NCBI GenBank assembly: GCA_018676275.1
Contig: JABHFC010000435.1
Span: 1-15,997 of the forward strand
DNA length: 15,997 bases
Origin: Gammaproteobacteria bacterium
GTDB taxonomy: Bacteria; Pseudomonadota; Gammaproteobacteria; Eutrophobiales; Eutrophobiaceae
Reading direction: 5' to 3'
Part shown: in pieces, positions 7,419 through 15,848 of the stretch
How positions within the stretch are numbered: the first letter of the stretch is position 1
Layout of the letters: every line of letters begins with the position of its first letter
Translations under genes and position numbers: made by a program
The notes under the pieces: model-generated
The model's input: the letters and a program-made list of their open reading frames with translations, nothing else
Database searches by the model: none
What the model was told of the DNA's origin: nothing

Positions 7419-10400
7419 ATGCTTATCATTCGCGGTTGTGCCGCCCTCTCTGATTTTCGGCTTGCAAATACCTTGCGTGACTTACACGTAATATCCAGCG
7501 AAATATTTTCCCTTCGAACCGAGCATGTACATTTCGTACAACTATCTGAACAACTTTCGGGCAGCGAATCAGAACAACTGCATCAGTTACTTGATTATGG
7601 CGATATCACAACAAAACAAACTGACCTGAGAGAAAATTCGCTAGTAGTAGTGCCACGACCAGGCACGATTTCACCCTGGTCCAGTAAGGCAACAGATATT
7701 GCGCATAACTGTGGATTGAACAAGGTATTGCGGATTGAACGAGGCACCATCTGGTTAATTGAATATCAGAATGACTACAATCCATCATTAAGGGAATCAG
7801 CACAAATCAAAACTCTCATTCATGACAGAATGACTGAAACGGTACTAGAACAGATAGAACAAGCCGAGCTATTATTTAGCCATACCGCTCCCGCCAAACT
7901 TGGAAATATTCCGATTAGCCAGTTGGGCAAACAAGCCCTGATAGAAGCAAACCAAATTATGGGATTGGCATTGTCTGATGATGAAATTGACTATTTATTT
8001 CAGGCATTCGAAGAACTCGGTCGTGATCCTAATGACATTGAATTAATGATGTTTGCACAGGCTAATTCCGAACATTGCCGACATAAAATTTTCAATGCGG
8101 ACTGGACCATCGATAATGAGAAACAGATTGGCACTTTGTTTGAGATGATTAAGCAGACTCACAAACAAAATCCAGGCCGTGTCCTCTCAGCATACCATGA
8201 CAATGCTGCCGTAACCGCTGGCTATCAGGCTTCACGATTCTTCCCTGCACCTGAAAACCACATATATGATTATCATTCAGAAGCAGTGCATATGCTGATG
8301 AAAGTGGAAACCCATAATCACCCTACCGCAATATCACCTTATGCCGGTGCAGCAACAGGAGCTGGCGGAGAAATTCGTGACGAAGCGGCGACCGGTGTTG
8401 GAGGTAAACCGAAAGCGGGTATGACCGGTTTTACTGTATCCAACCTGCAATTACCGGAACTAAAACAAGCCTGGGAAGAAGACAACGGCAAACCTGACAG
8501 AATTGTATCTGCGCTAGAGATTATGAGAGATGCTCCTATTGGAGCGGCGTCTTATAACAATGAATTTGGGCGCCCAGCTCTATGCGGTTATTTTCGTAGT
8601 TATGAACAAAAGGATAAGCGTACAGGCATTATCAGGGGTTTTCACAAACCTATAATGCTGGCAGGTGGATATGGCATGGTCCGTCCCGCTCATGTGCAAA
8701 AAGGAAGGATCCCCGTTGGCTCGAAGATTATTGTGCTTGGTGGCCCCGCAATGTTAATTGGCCTGGGTGGTGGTGCTGCTTCGTCGGTGGCCTCTGGCGA
8801 AGGTGATTCTGAACTCGACTTTGCATCAGTTCAACGAGACAACCCGGAGATGCAACGGCGTTGTCAGGAAGTAGTAGACCGCTGCTGGGGGCTTGGCGAG
8901 AACAACCCCATTATTTCGATACATGATGTCGGCGCCGGTGGCCTCTCCAATGCCCTACCGGAATTAATTAATGATAGTAAACGCGGTGCCCTTTTTAACT
9001 TACGTCAGATCCCAAATGATGAACCAGGCATGTCTCCCATGGAAATTTGGTGTAACGAATCGCAGGAAAGATACGTCCTTGCCATTTCGCCAGAGTCTTA
9101 TGATATTTTTGAAAAACTATGTGTCCGAGAACGAGCACCTTTTGCTATTGTGGGTGAAGCAAATGACTCAGGTCAACTGCAGGTTGATGACGCACTGTTT
9201 GACAACCGCGCTATTGACATGCCCTTGCAGGTGTTACTCGGTAAACCACCACGGATGGATCGTATTACTGTAAGGGACGATAAAAAAACTGAAGAATTTG
9301 AACTCGATGAGATCGATCTGAACACTGCTATTGAGAGAGTCTTGCAACTTCCTACTGTTGCCGACAAAAGTTTCTTAATTACCATCGGTGATCGCAGTAT
9401 TTCAGGATTGGTGGTTCGGGATCAAATGATAGGCCCCTGGCAAACCCCGGTGTCCGATTGCGCAATTACGGCAAGTGGCTTTGATGCCTGCGTGGGTGAA
9501 GCAATGAGTGTCGGAGAGCGTAGTCCTGTCGCATTGTTAAACGCCCCGGCCTCAGGCCGCCTCGCCATTGCAGAAGCAATCACCAATATTTGCTCGGCAA
9601 GGATTCTGAAACTTGATGATATATCTTTTTCTGCTAACTGGATGGCTGCCTGCGGCCAGTTAAACGAAGATGCGTTGTTATACGACACAGTAAAAGCTGT
9701 GTCGGAGCTCGCTATTGAACTGAGCATTGCCATTCCAGTTGGTAAAGATTCTCTCTCCATGAACACAATTTGGACAGAAGAGGAAGAACAACGTCAGGTC
9801 ATATCTCCACTTTCAGTTAACATTACCGCTTTTGCACCAGTAGCTGATACTCGACTTTCTCTCACACCGGAAATGAAGAATAATAACGATAGCTGTTTGT
9901 TATTAGTTGACCTATCTACTGGTCGAGAACGTTTGGGTGGCTCCTGCCTTGCTCAGGTATTTAATCATGTTGGTGGCGAAACTGCGGATCTTGATGATTC
10001 AAAAAAACTAATTAGTTTTTTCAACGCTATTCAACTCTTAAATGAAACTGGACACATACTTGCTTACCATGATCGTTCCGATGGTGGTTTGTTTGTAACT
10101 TTGTGTGAAATGTCTTTCGCCGGTCGTATCGGCATAGATATTGTTTTACCAACTACAGATAACAACTTGCTTGCAACTTTATTCAATGAAGAACCTGGTG
10201 TAATTATTCAGATCCAGAATGAAAATAAAGTATCAGTCATTGATACGTTTATAAATGCCGGGCTTAGTGATAGTGATATCACCGAGATAGGAAGCTTGAA
10301 TAAGGAAGCAACTATTTCAATTTCAAAAGATAATGAAATTCTGTATTCACAAGATTTGATGTACTTACATCAACTATGGTCTGCAACCTCTTTTTACATG

Positions 10401-11303
10401 CAGTCAATTCGAGATAACCCGGTCTGCGCTGAACAAGAATACTCAAGACTACAGGATATTAATGACCCAGGGCTTTCTTTATCGGCAAATTTTGAGGTGA
10501 TTGACCTGGCTAGCCCTCCCTACCTGAACATGGGGGTTCGACCAAAGATTGCGATTTTACGTGAGCAAGGTATTAACGGTCAGGTAGAAATGGCTGCGGC
10601 ATTTAATCGTGCTGGATTTGAAAGTATTGATGTACATATGAATGACCTCCTGAATGGGCAGCATTGTTTGGAAGATTTTATCGGTCTCGCAGCCTGTGGT
10701 GGTTTTTCTTATGGTGATGTTCTGGGCGCAGGTGGTGGGTGGGCAAAGTCAATTTTATTTAACGAAAAACTTTCCAATGATTTCGAAACATTTTTTAACC
10801 GAAGCGATACGTTCGCTCTGGGTGTTTGCAACGGTTGCCAAATGTTATCTCAACTTGCAAAACTGATCCCAGGCGCTGCACATTGGCCACAATTCATTAA
10901 AAATAATTCTGAACAATTTGAATCTCGTCTCGTGATGGTCGAAGTTATGGATTCCCCCTCCATTTTATTAGACGGAATGGCTGGTTCGAAAATGCCTATT
11001 GTGATTGCACATGGTGAAGGACAGATTAGTTATACTGATGAGAAAAACGAAACGAAATCGCAGTCTGTATTACGTTACATCGACAATCATGGTGAACAGA
11101 CAATGCAATATCCCGCTAACCCGAATGGATCAACAGGCGGTATGAATGGGTTTTGCAATGATGATGGACGCTTCACCATTATGATGCCCCATCCAGAACG
11201 AGTATTTCTTCGTAAACAGTTTTCCTGGATTAGTGATGACTGGCTTCATGAAGAAGGTCCGTGGATGCGACTTTTCCAGAACGCTCGGAAATGGGTGAAA
11301 TAA
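7419..11303 (+). CDS. purL: Phosphoribosylformylglycinamidine synthase (single-chain FGAM synthetase)
   Basis: From the ATG at 7419 the product is 1294 residues, against 1295 in E. coli PurL. It converts FGAR, glutamine and ATP to FGAM, the fourth step of purine synthesis, in the cytosol. Order of parts: PurS-like N-terminal domain (PRPGTISPWSSKATDIAHNC at about 85), linker, two AIRS-like halves (KVETHNHPTAISP and AHDVGAGG-like IHDVGAGGLSNA in the first; AYHDRSDGGL in the second), then a class I glutamine amidotransferase. The amidotransferase triad is visible as Cys1137 in GVCNGCQM, and His1258 and Glu1260 in MPHPERVF. A TTG at 7410 would add three residues, but the ATG matches E. coli better; neither has a good ribosome site. 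It is transcribed alone, with no adjacent purine gene and no clear terminator after it. Confidence 0.98.
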   Translation: MLIIRGCAALSDFRLANTLRDLHVISSEIFSLRTEHVHFVQLSEQLSGSESEQLHQLLDYGDITTKQTDLRENSLVVVPRPGTISPWSSKATDIAHNCGLNKVLRIERGTIWLIEYQNDYNPSLRESAQIKTLIHDRMTETVLEQIEQAELLFSHTAPAKLGNIPISQLGKQALIEANQIMGLALSDDEIDYLFQAFEELGRDPNDIELMMFAQANSEHCRHKIFNADWTIDNEKQIGTLFEMIKQTHKQNPGRVLSAYHDNAAVTAGYQASRFFPAPENHIYDYHSEAVHMLMKVETHNHPTAISPYAGAATGAGGEIRDEAATGVGGKPKAGMTGFTVSNLQLPELKQAWEEDNGKPDRIVSALEIMRDAPIGAASYNNEFGRPALCGYFRSYEQKDKRTGIIRGFHKPIMLAGGYGMVRPAHVQKGRIPVGSKIIVLGGPAMLIGLGGGAASSVASGEGDSELDFASVQRDNPEMQRRCQEVVDRCWGLGENNPIISIHDVGAGGLSNALPELINDSKRGALFNLRQIPNDEPGMSPMEIWCNESQERYVLAISPESYDIFEKLCVRERAPFAIVGEANDSGQLQVDDALFDNRAIDMPLQVLLGKPPRMDRITVRDDKKTEEFELDEIDLNTAIERVLQLPTVADKSFLITIGDRSISGLVVRDQMIGPWQTPVSDCAITASGFDACVGEAMSVGERSPVALLNAPASGRLAIAEAITNICSARILKLDDISFSANWMAACGQLNEDALLYDTVKAVSELAIELSIAIPVGKDSLSMNTIWTEEEEQRQVISPLSVNITAFAPVADTRLSLTPEMKNNNDSCLLLVDLSTGRERLGGSCLAQVFNHVGGETADLDDSKKLISFFNAIQLLNETGHILAYHDRSDGGLFVTLCEMSFAGRIGIDIVLPTTDNNLLATLFNEEPGVIIQIQNENKVSVIDTFINAGLSDSDITEIGSLNKEATISISKDNEILYSQDLMYLHQLWSATSFYMQSIRDNPVCAEQEYSRLQDINDPGLSLSANFEVIDLASPPYLNMGVRPKIAILREQGINGQVEMAAAFNRAGFESIDVHMNDLLNGQHCLEDFIGLAACGGFSYGDVLGAGGGWAKSILFNEKLSNDFETFFNRSDTFALGVCNGCQMLSQLAKLIPGAAHWPQFIKNNSEQFESRLVMVEVMDSPSILLDGMAGSKMPIVIAHGEGQISYTDEKNETKSQSVLRYIDNHGEQTMQYPANPNGSTGGMNGFCNDDGRFTIMMPHPERVFLRKQFSWISDDWLHEEGPWMRLFQNARKWVK

Positions 11304-11397
11304 GACTTTTTTTGTAAGCATCTGATAAACAATTTTTGCACCTTCCATAATCGATATTTACCACTATTCGGTTCGTAGCCCTGTTACCCAACCCTTT

Positions 11398-11403
11398 TAT
11401 AAT
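11398..11403 (+). promoter_or_regulatory. Candidate -10 box upstream of the Smr-domain gene
   Basis: A perfect TATAAT about 95 bases before the ATG at 11499. There is no convincing -35 at 16-18 bases, so an activator would be needed or the match is chance. A start near 11410 would place the CRP-like palindrome (11412-11427) directly over or just after the start, a position typical of repression. Confidence 0.25.
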
Positions 11404-11411
11404 CATTTCCT

Positions 11412-11427
11412 TGTGATATTTGTCACA
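11412..11427. promoter_or_regulatory. CRP/Vfr/Clp-type operator palindrome
   Basis: TGTGA at 11412-11416, six bases (TATTTG), then TCACA at 11423-11427 gives both conserved half-sites of the CRP family exactly. It ends 71 bases before the Smr-domain gene start. A second possible promoter, CTGACA (11436-11441) with a 17-base spacer and a poor TAAGCT -10, lies just downstream. Regulation by a cAMP-receptor-type protein is inferred from the sequence only. Confidence 0.5.
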
Positions 11428-11498
11428 GTCAAAACCTGACATTGTTGAATGACTGTTGTAAGCTCTTGTCTTAGAACAGATTTTGAAAGAGTGATTTC

Positions 11499-12053
11499 AT
11501 GAGTGACACCAACGATTTAGACAAGGATGAAATATCATTATTTCGTCAATCGATAGGCACAGTGCGGCCAATTCGTCAGAACTCTGTCATAACACTTCCC
11601 GAGAAACCAAAGCCCTGGCCTGCACAACGTGTCGCAGATGAACGACAAACTCTCGAAGATATGGCTACTGGTTTTTCCGATAACGAATACCTTGAAACTG
11701 GAGAAGAACTTGCTTTTAGGAGAGATGGCGTACAAAGCCGGCTTTTTCAGAAACTTAAACGGGGGCAACTAAAAATCGAGAAAGTGCTCGATTTACATGG
11801 TATGACTATTGCTTTAGCTAAAGCAGAACTAAGTCAATTTTTGGCTGAAGCTCGTGCTACAAACCGCCGTTGTATTCGTATAATTCACGGCAAGGGCAAA
11901 GGCTCAAAGCAAGGAATACCAGTATTAAAAAGAAAATTAAATCATTGGTTACAACAACGCGACGATATTCTGGCATTTTGTTCAGCTCGTGCGATAGACG
12001 GTGGTACTGGAGCTGTATATGTTCTTATTCGAAAAAACAAAGGAATTAATTAG
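11499..12053 (+). CDS. Smr/MutS2-domain endonuclease-like protein
   Basis: The product has 184 residues. The first 90 are polar and probably act as a linker or partner-binding region. The Smr domain fills about 95-182 with its three signature blocks: LDLHG at 97-101, HGKG at 130-133 and GGTGA at 168-172. These give the metal-independent nuclease fold known from the MutS2 C-terminus and the E. coli Smr proteins, SmrA being a DNA nicking enzyme and SmrB an mRNA endonuclease recruited to collided ribosomes. The block FRRDGVQSRLFQKLKRGQ before the domain resembles SmrA (YdaL) more than SmrB, but I would not assign either name firmly. The ATG at 11499 has AAAGAGTG about six bases upstream. It is a single gene between purL and rpfC, with a CRP-type palindrome ahead of it. 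Confidence 0.9.
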   Translation: MSDTNDLDKDEISLFRQSIGTVRPIRQNSVITLPEKPKPWPAQRVADERQTLEDMATGFSDNEYLETGEELAFRRDGVQSRLFQKLKRGQLKIEKVLDLHGMTIALAKAELSQFLAEARATNRRCIRIIHGKGKGSKQGIPVLKRKLNHWLQQRDDILAFCSARAIDGGTGAVYVLIRKNKGIN

Positions 12054-12155
12054 ACCTGGGTTAATTTATTACTTCGAAAACTGGAACATATTATAGATTA
12101 ATTAACGATGCCCTTTTGCTGAATATCTTGCCCTGCTAACCTCGGAAAGTCAGTT

Positions 12156-14663
12156 ATGTTCACACATATAAGCAATAGATTAAGAAAACGACCAGACTCT
12201 GAACATGAACAGGCTATCATCAGATTTTTTGTTTGCATAATACTGACTATATATTCAGTCACCGCTTGGTATTTCAATACAATAGACTTATCTGTTGTTT
12301 ATATGTATTTAGCATCAATACCTATTTGCATTGGCATAATTACTTGGACCTATTTCGATTTAAAGGTAAATCATCTAAGAAGATTAACAGGGATGTTAGC
12401 TGATGTAGGCACGACGACTTTTGCTATGGCAATGTCAGGAGAAGCTGCCGCCCCATTAGTTGTCGTATACTTTTGGGTGAATTTTGGTAATGGCCTGCGT
12501 TTTGGCAGAAACTATTTGTACATAAATATGTTTCTTACTTTAATTGGTTTTTTAATTGTTTCTTCGTTTAGCCCTTTCTGGTCTGAACATAAATTTTTAT
12601 GCAGCGGCATTTTTCTAGCCCTAATTGTATTACCAATGTACATCGGTTTCTTATTAAAACGTTTGCAATCAGCTATGAAATCTGCAGAGGCAGCAAATTC
12701 GGCAAAAAGTCAGTTCCTTGCAAATATGAGTCACGAGATAAGAACTCCTTTAAATGGAGTTATTGGGATGAGTAGTTTACTTTCTGCTACTAATTTATCC
12801 AATGATCAAGCTGATTTTGTTTCAACCATACAGGCCTCTGCTAATGCTTTACTCTCATTAATAAATGATATTCTTGATATTTCAAAGATCGAGGCAGGAA
12901 AGGTATCACTAGAAAATGACTATTTTGATCTACATGTTCTGCTGAATACCGTTGTTAAGATGTTTTCCTCACAAGCGGCGGCAAAAGGTCTCTCATGTAA
13001 ATTACATATTGCAGCAGATACGCCTTATGGTCTTATTGGTAATTCTACTCATTTGAGACAGATATTAATTAATCTGGTCGGTAATGCCGTTAAATTTACT
13101 GAGTCAGGTAGCGTAGAAATTAACGTCTATACGGTACGTATGCCTGAAGAAAATGTTCGTTTGAGATTTGAGGTGATTGATACCGGTATTGGAATAGCAG
13201 AACATACTCAAGAAAATATTTTTGGTTCTTTTGAACAAGCGGATCGTTCGATTACTCGAAAATATGGAGGTACGGGTTTAGGCACTTCAATTTCACGTCA
13301 TTTAGTGGATCTTATGGGTGGAGAAATAGGCCTATCCAGTCAGCTAGATGAAGGTACTAAATTCTGGTTTGAACTAGAGTTTTGCTGTCACGAAAAGACT
13401 ACGCAAAATGATATTTCAAATGTAATTGCCCGTAATGCCCATGTGCTTTTAGTAGCTACGAAAGGAACACTACACAACACACTAGCAACTCATTTGGCAA
13501 CTTGGCAATTCGAATGGGATCATGCAGAGACAACGGCTGAGGCTAAACTATTACTTTCACAAGATAATTTATATGACGTTGCGTTAGTGGATCAAGATAA
13601 TATTGATGTTTGTGCCTCTAGCTTTGCTAGTGAAGTATTCCCTGATAAAGAGACCTGCAGTTGCCACCTTATATTGATCAGCAATAATACTAAGCAAAAT
13701 AATCAAACATTATTAAACAGTGGTTACTTTTGCATATTAGATTCTCCAATAAACAAAAGCTTGCTGTATAACAGTTTGCATGCCACAAGTATTGATATAG
13801 AAAATGACAACACTATCACACGACTTTCTGACTATAGACGTGAATATAGCCCTCACAAACATCTAAATATTTTGGTCGGAGAAGATAACGTAACTAATCA
13901 AAAAGTTATTTCAAAAATTCTTGAATTCTCTGGTCACTCAGTGAGTATGGTTGACAATGGAGAGGAAGTGCTTAATGCCCTTGATTCAGATTCTTATGAT
14001 TTAATTATAATGGATTTACATATGCCCGTTATGGGAGGTATTGAAGCAGCGAAAATTTATAGCTTCACCTGCACCAAAAACGAAAAGACGCCGATAATCA
14101 TTCTCACAGCCGACGCGACTGTTGATTCCAAAAAAAGCGCTCAAGAGGCGGGGGTCGAAGCTTATCTAACGAAGCCAATTGATACTAAGAAACTGCTAAG
14201 CACCATCTTTAAATTAACGACATCTACACCTCGCAGTAACCATGACCCTCAAATAACTGACGACATTGACAAATCCAATATTGAACTAAATCTACAAATT
14301 GAAAAAATACTGGATAGCGATGTCCTCAACGACCTCGCGAATTTGAGTAGAGACATTGAGTTCATGAGCGATTTAATACATGGGTTTCTAAATGATGCAA
14401 AAGATACAATTGAAAAATTATCTAATTGTTCATCTAACCCTAGTCTTGAGGAATGGCAAGATAGCTTGCACGCACTAAAAGGTAGCTCAAGAAGTATTGG
14501 TGCGACAGCTCTCTCTACCCATGCCACCGCAATGCACAATGACCTAAAAGTTTTTAACCATGAAACCCTCCAAAACAATATCGAAACGCTACAACAATCT
14601 TACAATAGCACGCGTACCGCCTTGCTAGAGCATCTAGATAAACTAGATTCTGCAGCCTTGTAA
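12156..14663 (+). CDS. rpfC: RpfC-type hybrid sensor histidine kinase (DSF quorum sensing)
   Basis: The product has 835 residues, against 726 in Xanthomonas RpfC, the membrane receptor for DSF-family fatty acids. The N-terminus carries RxDSEHEQxxIR-like residues 12-23, the conserved segment that corresponds to the Xanthomonas sensor region. Hydrophobic membrane segments follow at about 20-40, 46-67, 77-95, 98-114, 120-139 and 147-167. The kinase comes next: HisKA with His193 in MSHEIRTPLNG, then an ATPase with Asn310 in NLVGNAVKF and DTGIGIAE. Residues 427-545 look like a receiver that lost its acidic pair. A complete receiver (about 568-690) has phospho-Asp620 in IIMDLHMP and Lys in YLTKP. 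An HPt domain carries His772 in LHALKGSSRSIG. The ATG at 12156 aligns with the family start and is preceded by GGAAAG. It faces rpfF tail to tail, as in Xanthomonas; no rpfG is present. Confidence 0.9.
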   Translation: MFTHISNRLRKRPDSEHEQAIIRFFVCIILTIYSVTAWYFNTIDLSVVYMYLASIPICIGIITWTYFDLKVNHLRRLTGMLADVGTTTFAMAMSGEAAAPLVVVYFWVNFGNGLRFGRNYLYINMFLTLIGFLIVSSFSPFWSEHKFLCSGIFLALIVLPMYIGFLLKRLQSAMKSAEAANSAKSQFLANMSHEIRTPLNGVIGMSSLLSATNLSNDQADFVSTIQASANALLSLINDILDISKIEAGKVSLENDYFDLHVLLNTVVKMFSSQAAAKGLSCKLHIAADTPYGLIGNSTHLRQILINLVGNAVKFTESGSVEINVYTVRMPEENVRLRFEVIDTGIGIAEHTQENIFGSFEQADRSITRKYGGTGLGTSISRHLVDLMGGEIGLSSQLDEGTKFWFELEFCCHEKTTQNDISNVIARNAHVLLVATKGTLHNTLATHLATWQFEWDHAETTAEAKLLLSQDNLYDVALVDQDNIDVCASSFASEVFPDKETCSCHLILISNNTKQNNQTLLNSGYFCILDSPINKSLLYNSLHATSIDIENDNTITRLSDYRREYSPHKHLNILVGEDNVTNQKVISKILEFSGHSVSMVDNGEEVLNALDSDSYDLIIMDLHMPVMGGIEAAKIYSFTCTKNEKTPIIILTADATVDSKKSAQEAGVEAYLTKPIDTKKLLSTIFKLTTSTPRSNHDPQITDDIDKSNIELNLQIEKILDSDVLNDLANLSRDIEFMSDLIHGFLNDAKDTIEKLSNCSSNPSLEEWQDSLHALKGSSRSIGATALSTHATAMHNDLKVFNHETLQNNIETLQQSYNSTRTALLEHLDKLDSAAL

Positions 14664-15317
14664 TACTCAGGATCTATTTTATATAGGAAACTTTTCCATC
14701 AAATAATCTTCTTCCATCGGCTTCAACACGTCGGTTTTGAGCATTTGCTAATCTCTGCATTAGTTTAAGGTCTTTTTCTGTAATTTGCATAGCTACGTCG
14801 ACCCAATAGCTACAAATATCCATTAGTTCTTCATAAGAAATGGGATGTACTTTATTACGAACATTCTGCATTGCCAAAAAACCATTTCTATATTTTTCAT
14901 GCTTTTCCACAAACGTATAAACGGCTTCTTTACCTTCATTTTTTTCTGCCAGTATATCTATCGCGCCCATTTCATAGAGATCTTCTGTTTTATACTTTTG
15001 GCCATTTAACATCATTTTTTCAACCTGTCCTGGATGTAATCTTTGTGATAATAAATGGTAACCACCCATTCCTGGAAATAGGTTAAACAAAATCTCTGGG
15101 AAACCCATTTCCACTTTGCGCTCAGCTATCACAACTTGACTGCTAAGGGCTACTTCGAATCCACCACCTAAAGCATCACCTCTAACTAAAGAGATTGTTG
15201 TAATTGGTAATCGAAACCCCACAATGAAACTATGAATAGTATCGATACATGATTTTGCATATTTCAACAATCCTTCTTTATCTTTTCTAAGAATATGATC
15301 TCGAAATAAACTCAGAT

Positions 15318-15324
15318 CCCCCCC
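15318..15324 (-). repeat. Seven-G homopolymer at the rpfF frameshift
   Basis: On the coding strand the reading is AGC ATG GGG GGG ATC TGA. The run counts the G of the ATG plus two GGG codons. Eight G would give ATG GGG GGG GAT and keep the frame open. The heptamer in frame is G GGG GGG, which also fits the geometry for a -1 ribosomal slip, with a stop codon three bases further on. Confidence 0.9.
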
Positions 15325-15333
15325 ATGCTAAAT

Positions 15334-15352
15334 ATTCCAGGTGCCCTGGAAT
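15334..15352. repeat. Perfect 8-bp inverted repeat inside rpfF, next to the G-run
   Basis: ATTCCAGG (15334-15341), a TGC loop, and CCTGGAAT (15345-15352) form a tight hairpin in either strand. On the rpfF message it ends nine bases before the seven-G run. An overlapping CTGGA-A-TCCAG palindrome lies at 15346-15356. Confidence 0.7.
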
Positions 15353-15587
15353 CCAGCACGTGATAATGAATTGGGACAAGCTCTCCTTGATAAGGAAGAC
15401 AACCATGATAGGTCTCCAACATCAATTGTACTTTGCGTACTTCAGAAATTAACTGAGGGTTAAAACAAGGTCTTGGTGTTGATTTCTGATAGACCCAAAC
15501 AATCCCATGACGGGGATCTATCTCAACATCGATTTGTGATAGATTTTCTAAGTTGAACTCATTTCCTATGGCTACAGTATTCATAAT

Positions 15588-15594
15588 GCCTCCC
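15588..15594 (-). promoter_or_regulatory. Strong ribosome-binding site of rpfF
   Basis: On the minus strand GGGAGGC is followed by ATT and the ATG at 15584-15582. It is one of the best Shine-Dalgarno matches in the window and argues that the gene has been translated in its recent history, despite the frameshift. Confidence 0.75.
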
Positions 15595-15798
15595 GAACTC
15601 GTTGTTTTATTGATTAAAAAAACTATAAACGCATATATTAGTTACATGCATCTGAGTGAATTCTAGCAGGCAATAATTAATTTGATACGAATTTACTAAT
15701 AATTTTTTAGAATATTGAAATTCACATTGATTTTTTACTGAGCCAAAAGAAGGGACGTATCTCGTTGTTAGCCTTAAATTGATTTCTCTTAACTAGAA

Positions 15799-15823
15799 TA
15801 CGTTAACATATCAAACTACGTTA
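15799..15823 (+). repeat. Two direct copies of TACGTTA in the rpfF divergent region
   Basis: TACGTTA occurs at 15799-15805 and 15817-15823, 18 bases apart start to start, 26 bases before the GTG of the right-end gene. The rest of the gap 15585-15848 is very A+T rich, and I found no convincing -35/-10 pair on either strand. The repeats could be regulator sites, or chance. Confidence 0.25.
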
Positions 15824-15848
15824 CAAGCAACCACAGAGAGAAGAATTA

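Larger units (their letters stand above)
14674..15584 (-). pseudogene. rpfF: RpfF-type DSF synthase (crotonase family), split by a one-base frameshift
   Basis: As written, the gene is two pieces: an N-terminal 90 codons (15584 to 15312, ending TGA) and a C-terminal reading frame that is open from just after the G-run to the stop at 14674. One more G in the run at 15318-15324, or a -1 slip there, joins them into 303 residues; Xanthomonas RpfF has 289. RpfF makes cis-2-unsaturated fatty-acid signals from acyl-ACP by dehydratase plus thioesterase action. The joined protein has Glu144 in GGGFEVALS and Glu164 in GFPEILFNLFPGMG, exactly 20 apart like the catalytic Glu141 and Glu161 of Xanthomonas. 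The frameshift falls in the oxyanion-hole block FSMGGDLSLF. The ATG has GGGAGG (15589-15594) four bases upstream, a strong site. The reading frame is otherwise intact, so a recent mutation, phase variation, recoding or a sequence error are all possible. Confidence 0.88.

Noticed and set aside
9422..9766. 114-codon reverse frame inside purL, and similar antisense frames in other genes
   Set aside because: They lie wholly within strongly conserved coding sequence on the other strand, lack ribosome sites and resemble no family.
11304..11340. T-run after purL as an intrinsic terminator
   Set aside because: The seven T follow no stable stem; only a T-tract is present.
15312..15584. The 90-codon frame as a separate small gene
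   Set aside because: It aligns with the N-terminal third of RpfF and its end falls inside a conserved motif, so it is a fragment of one gene.
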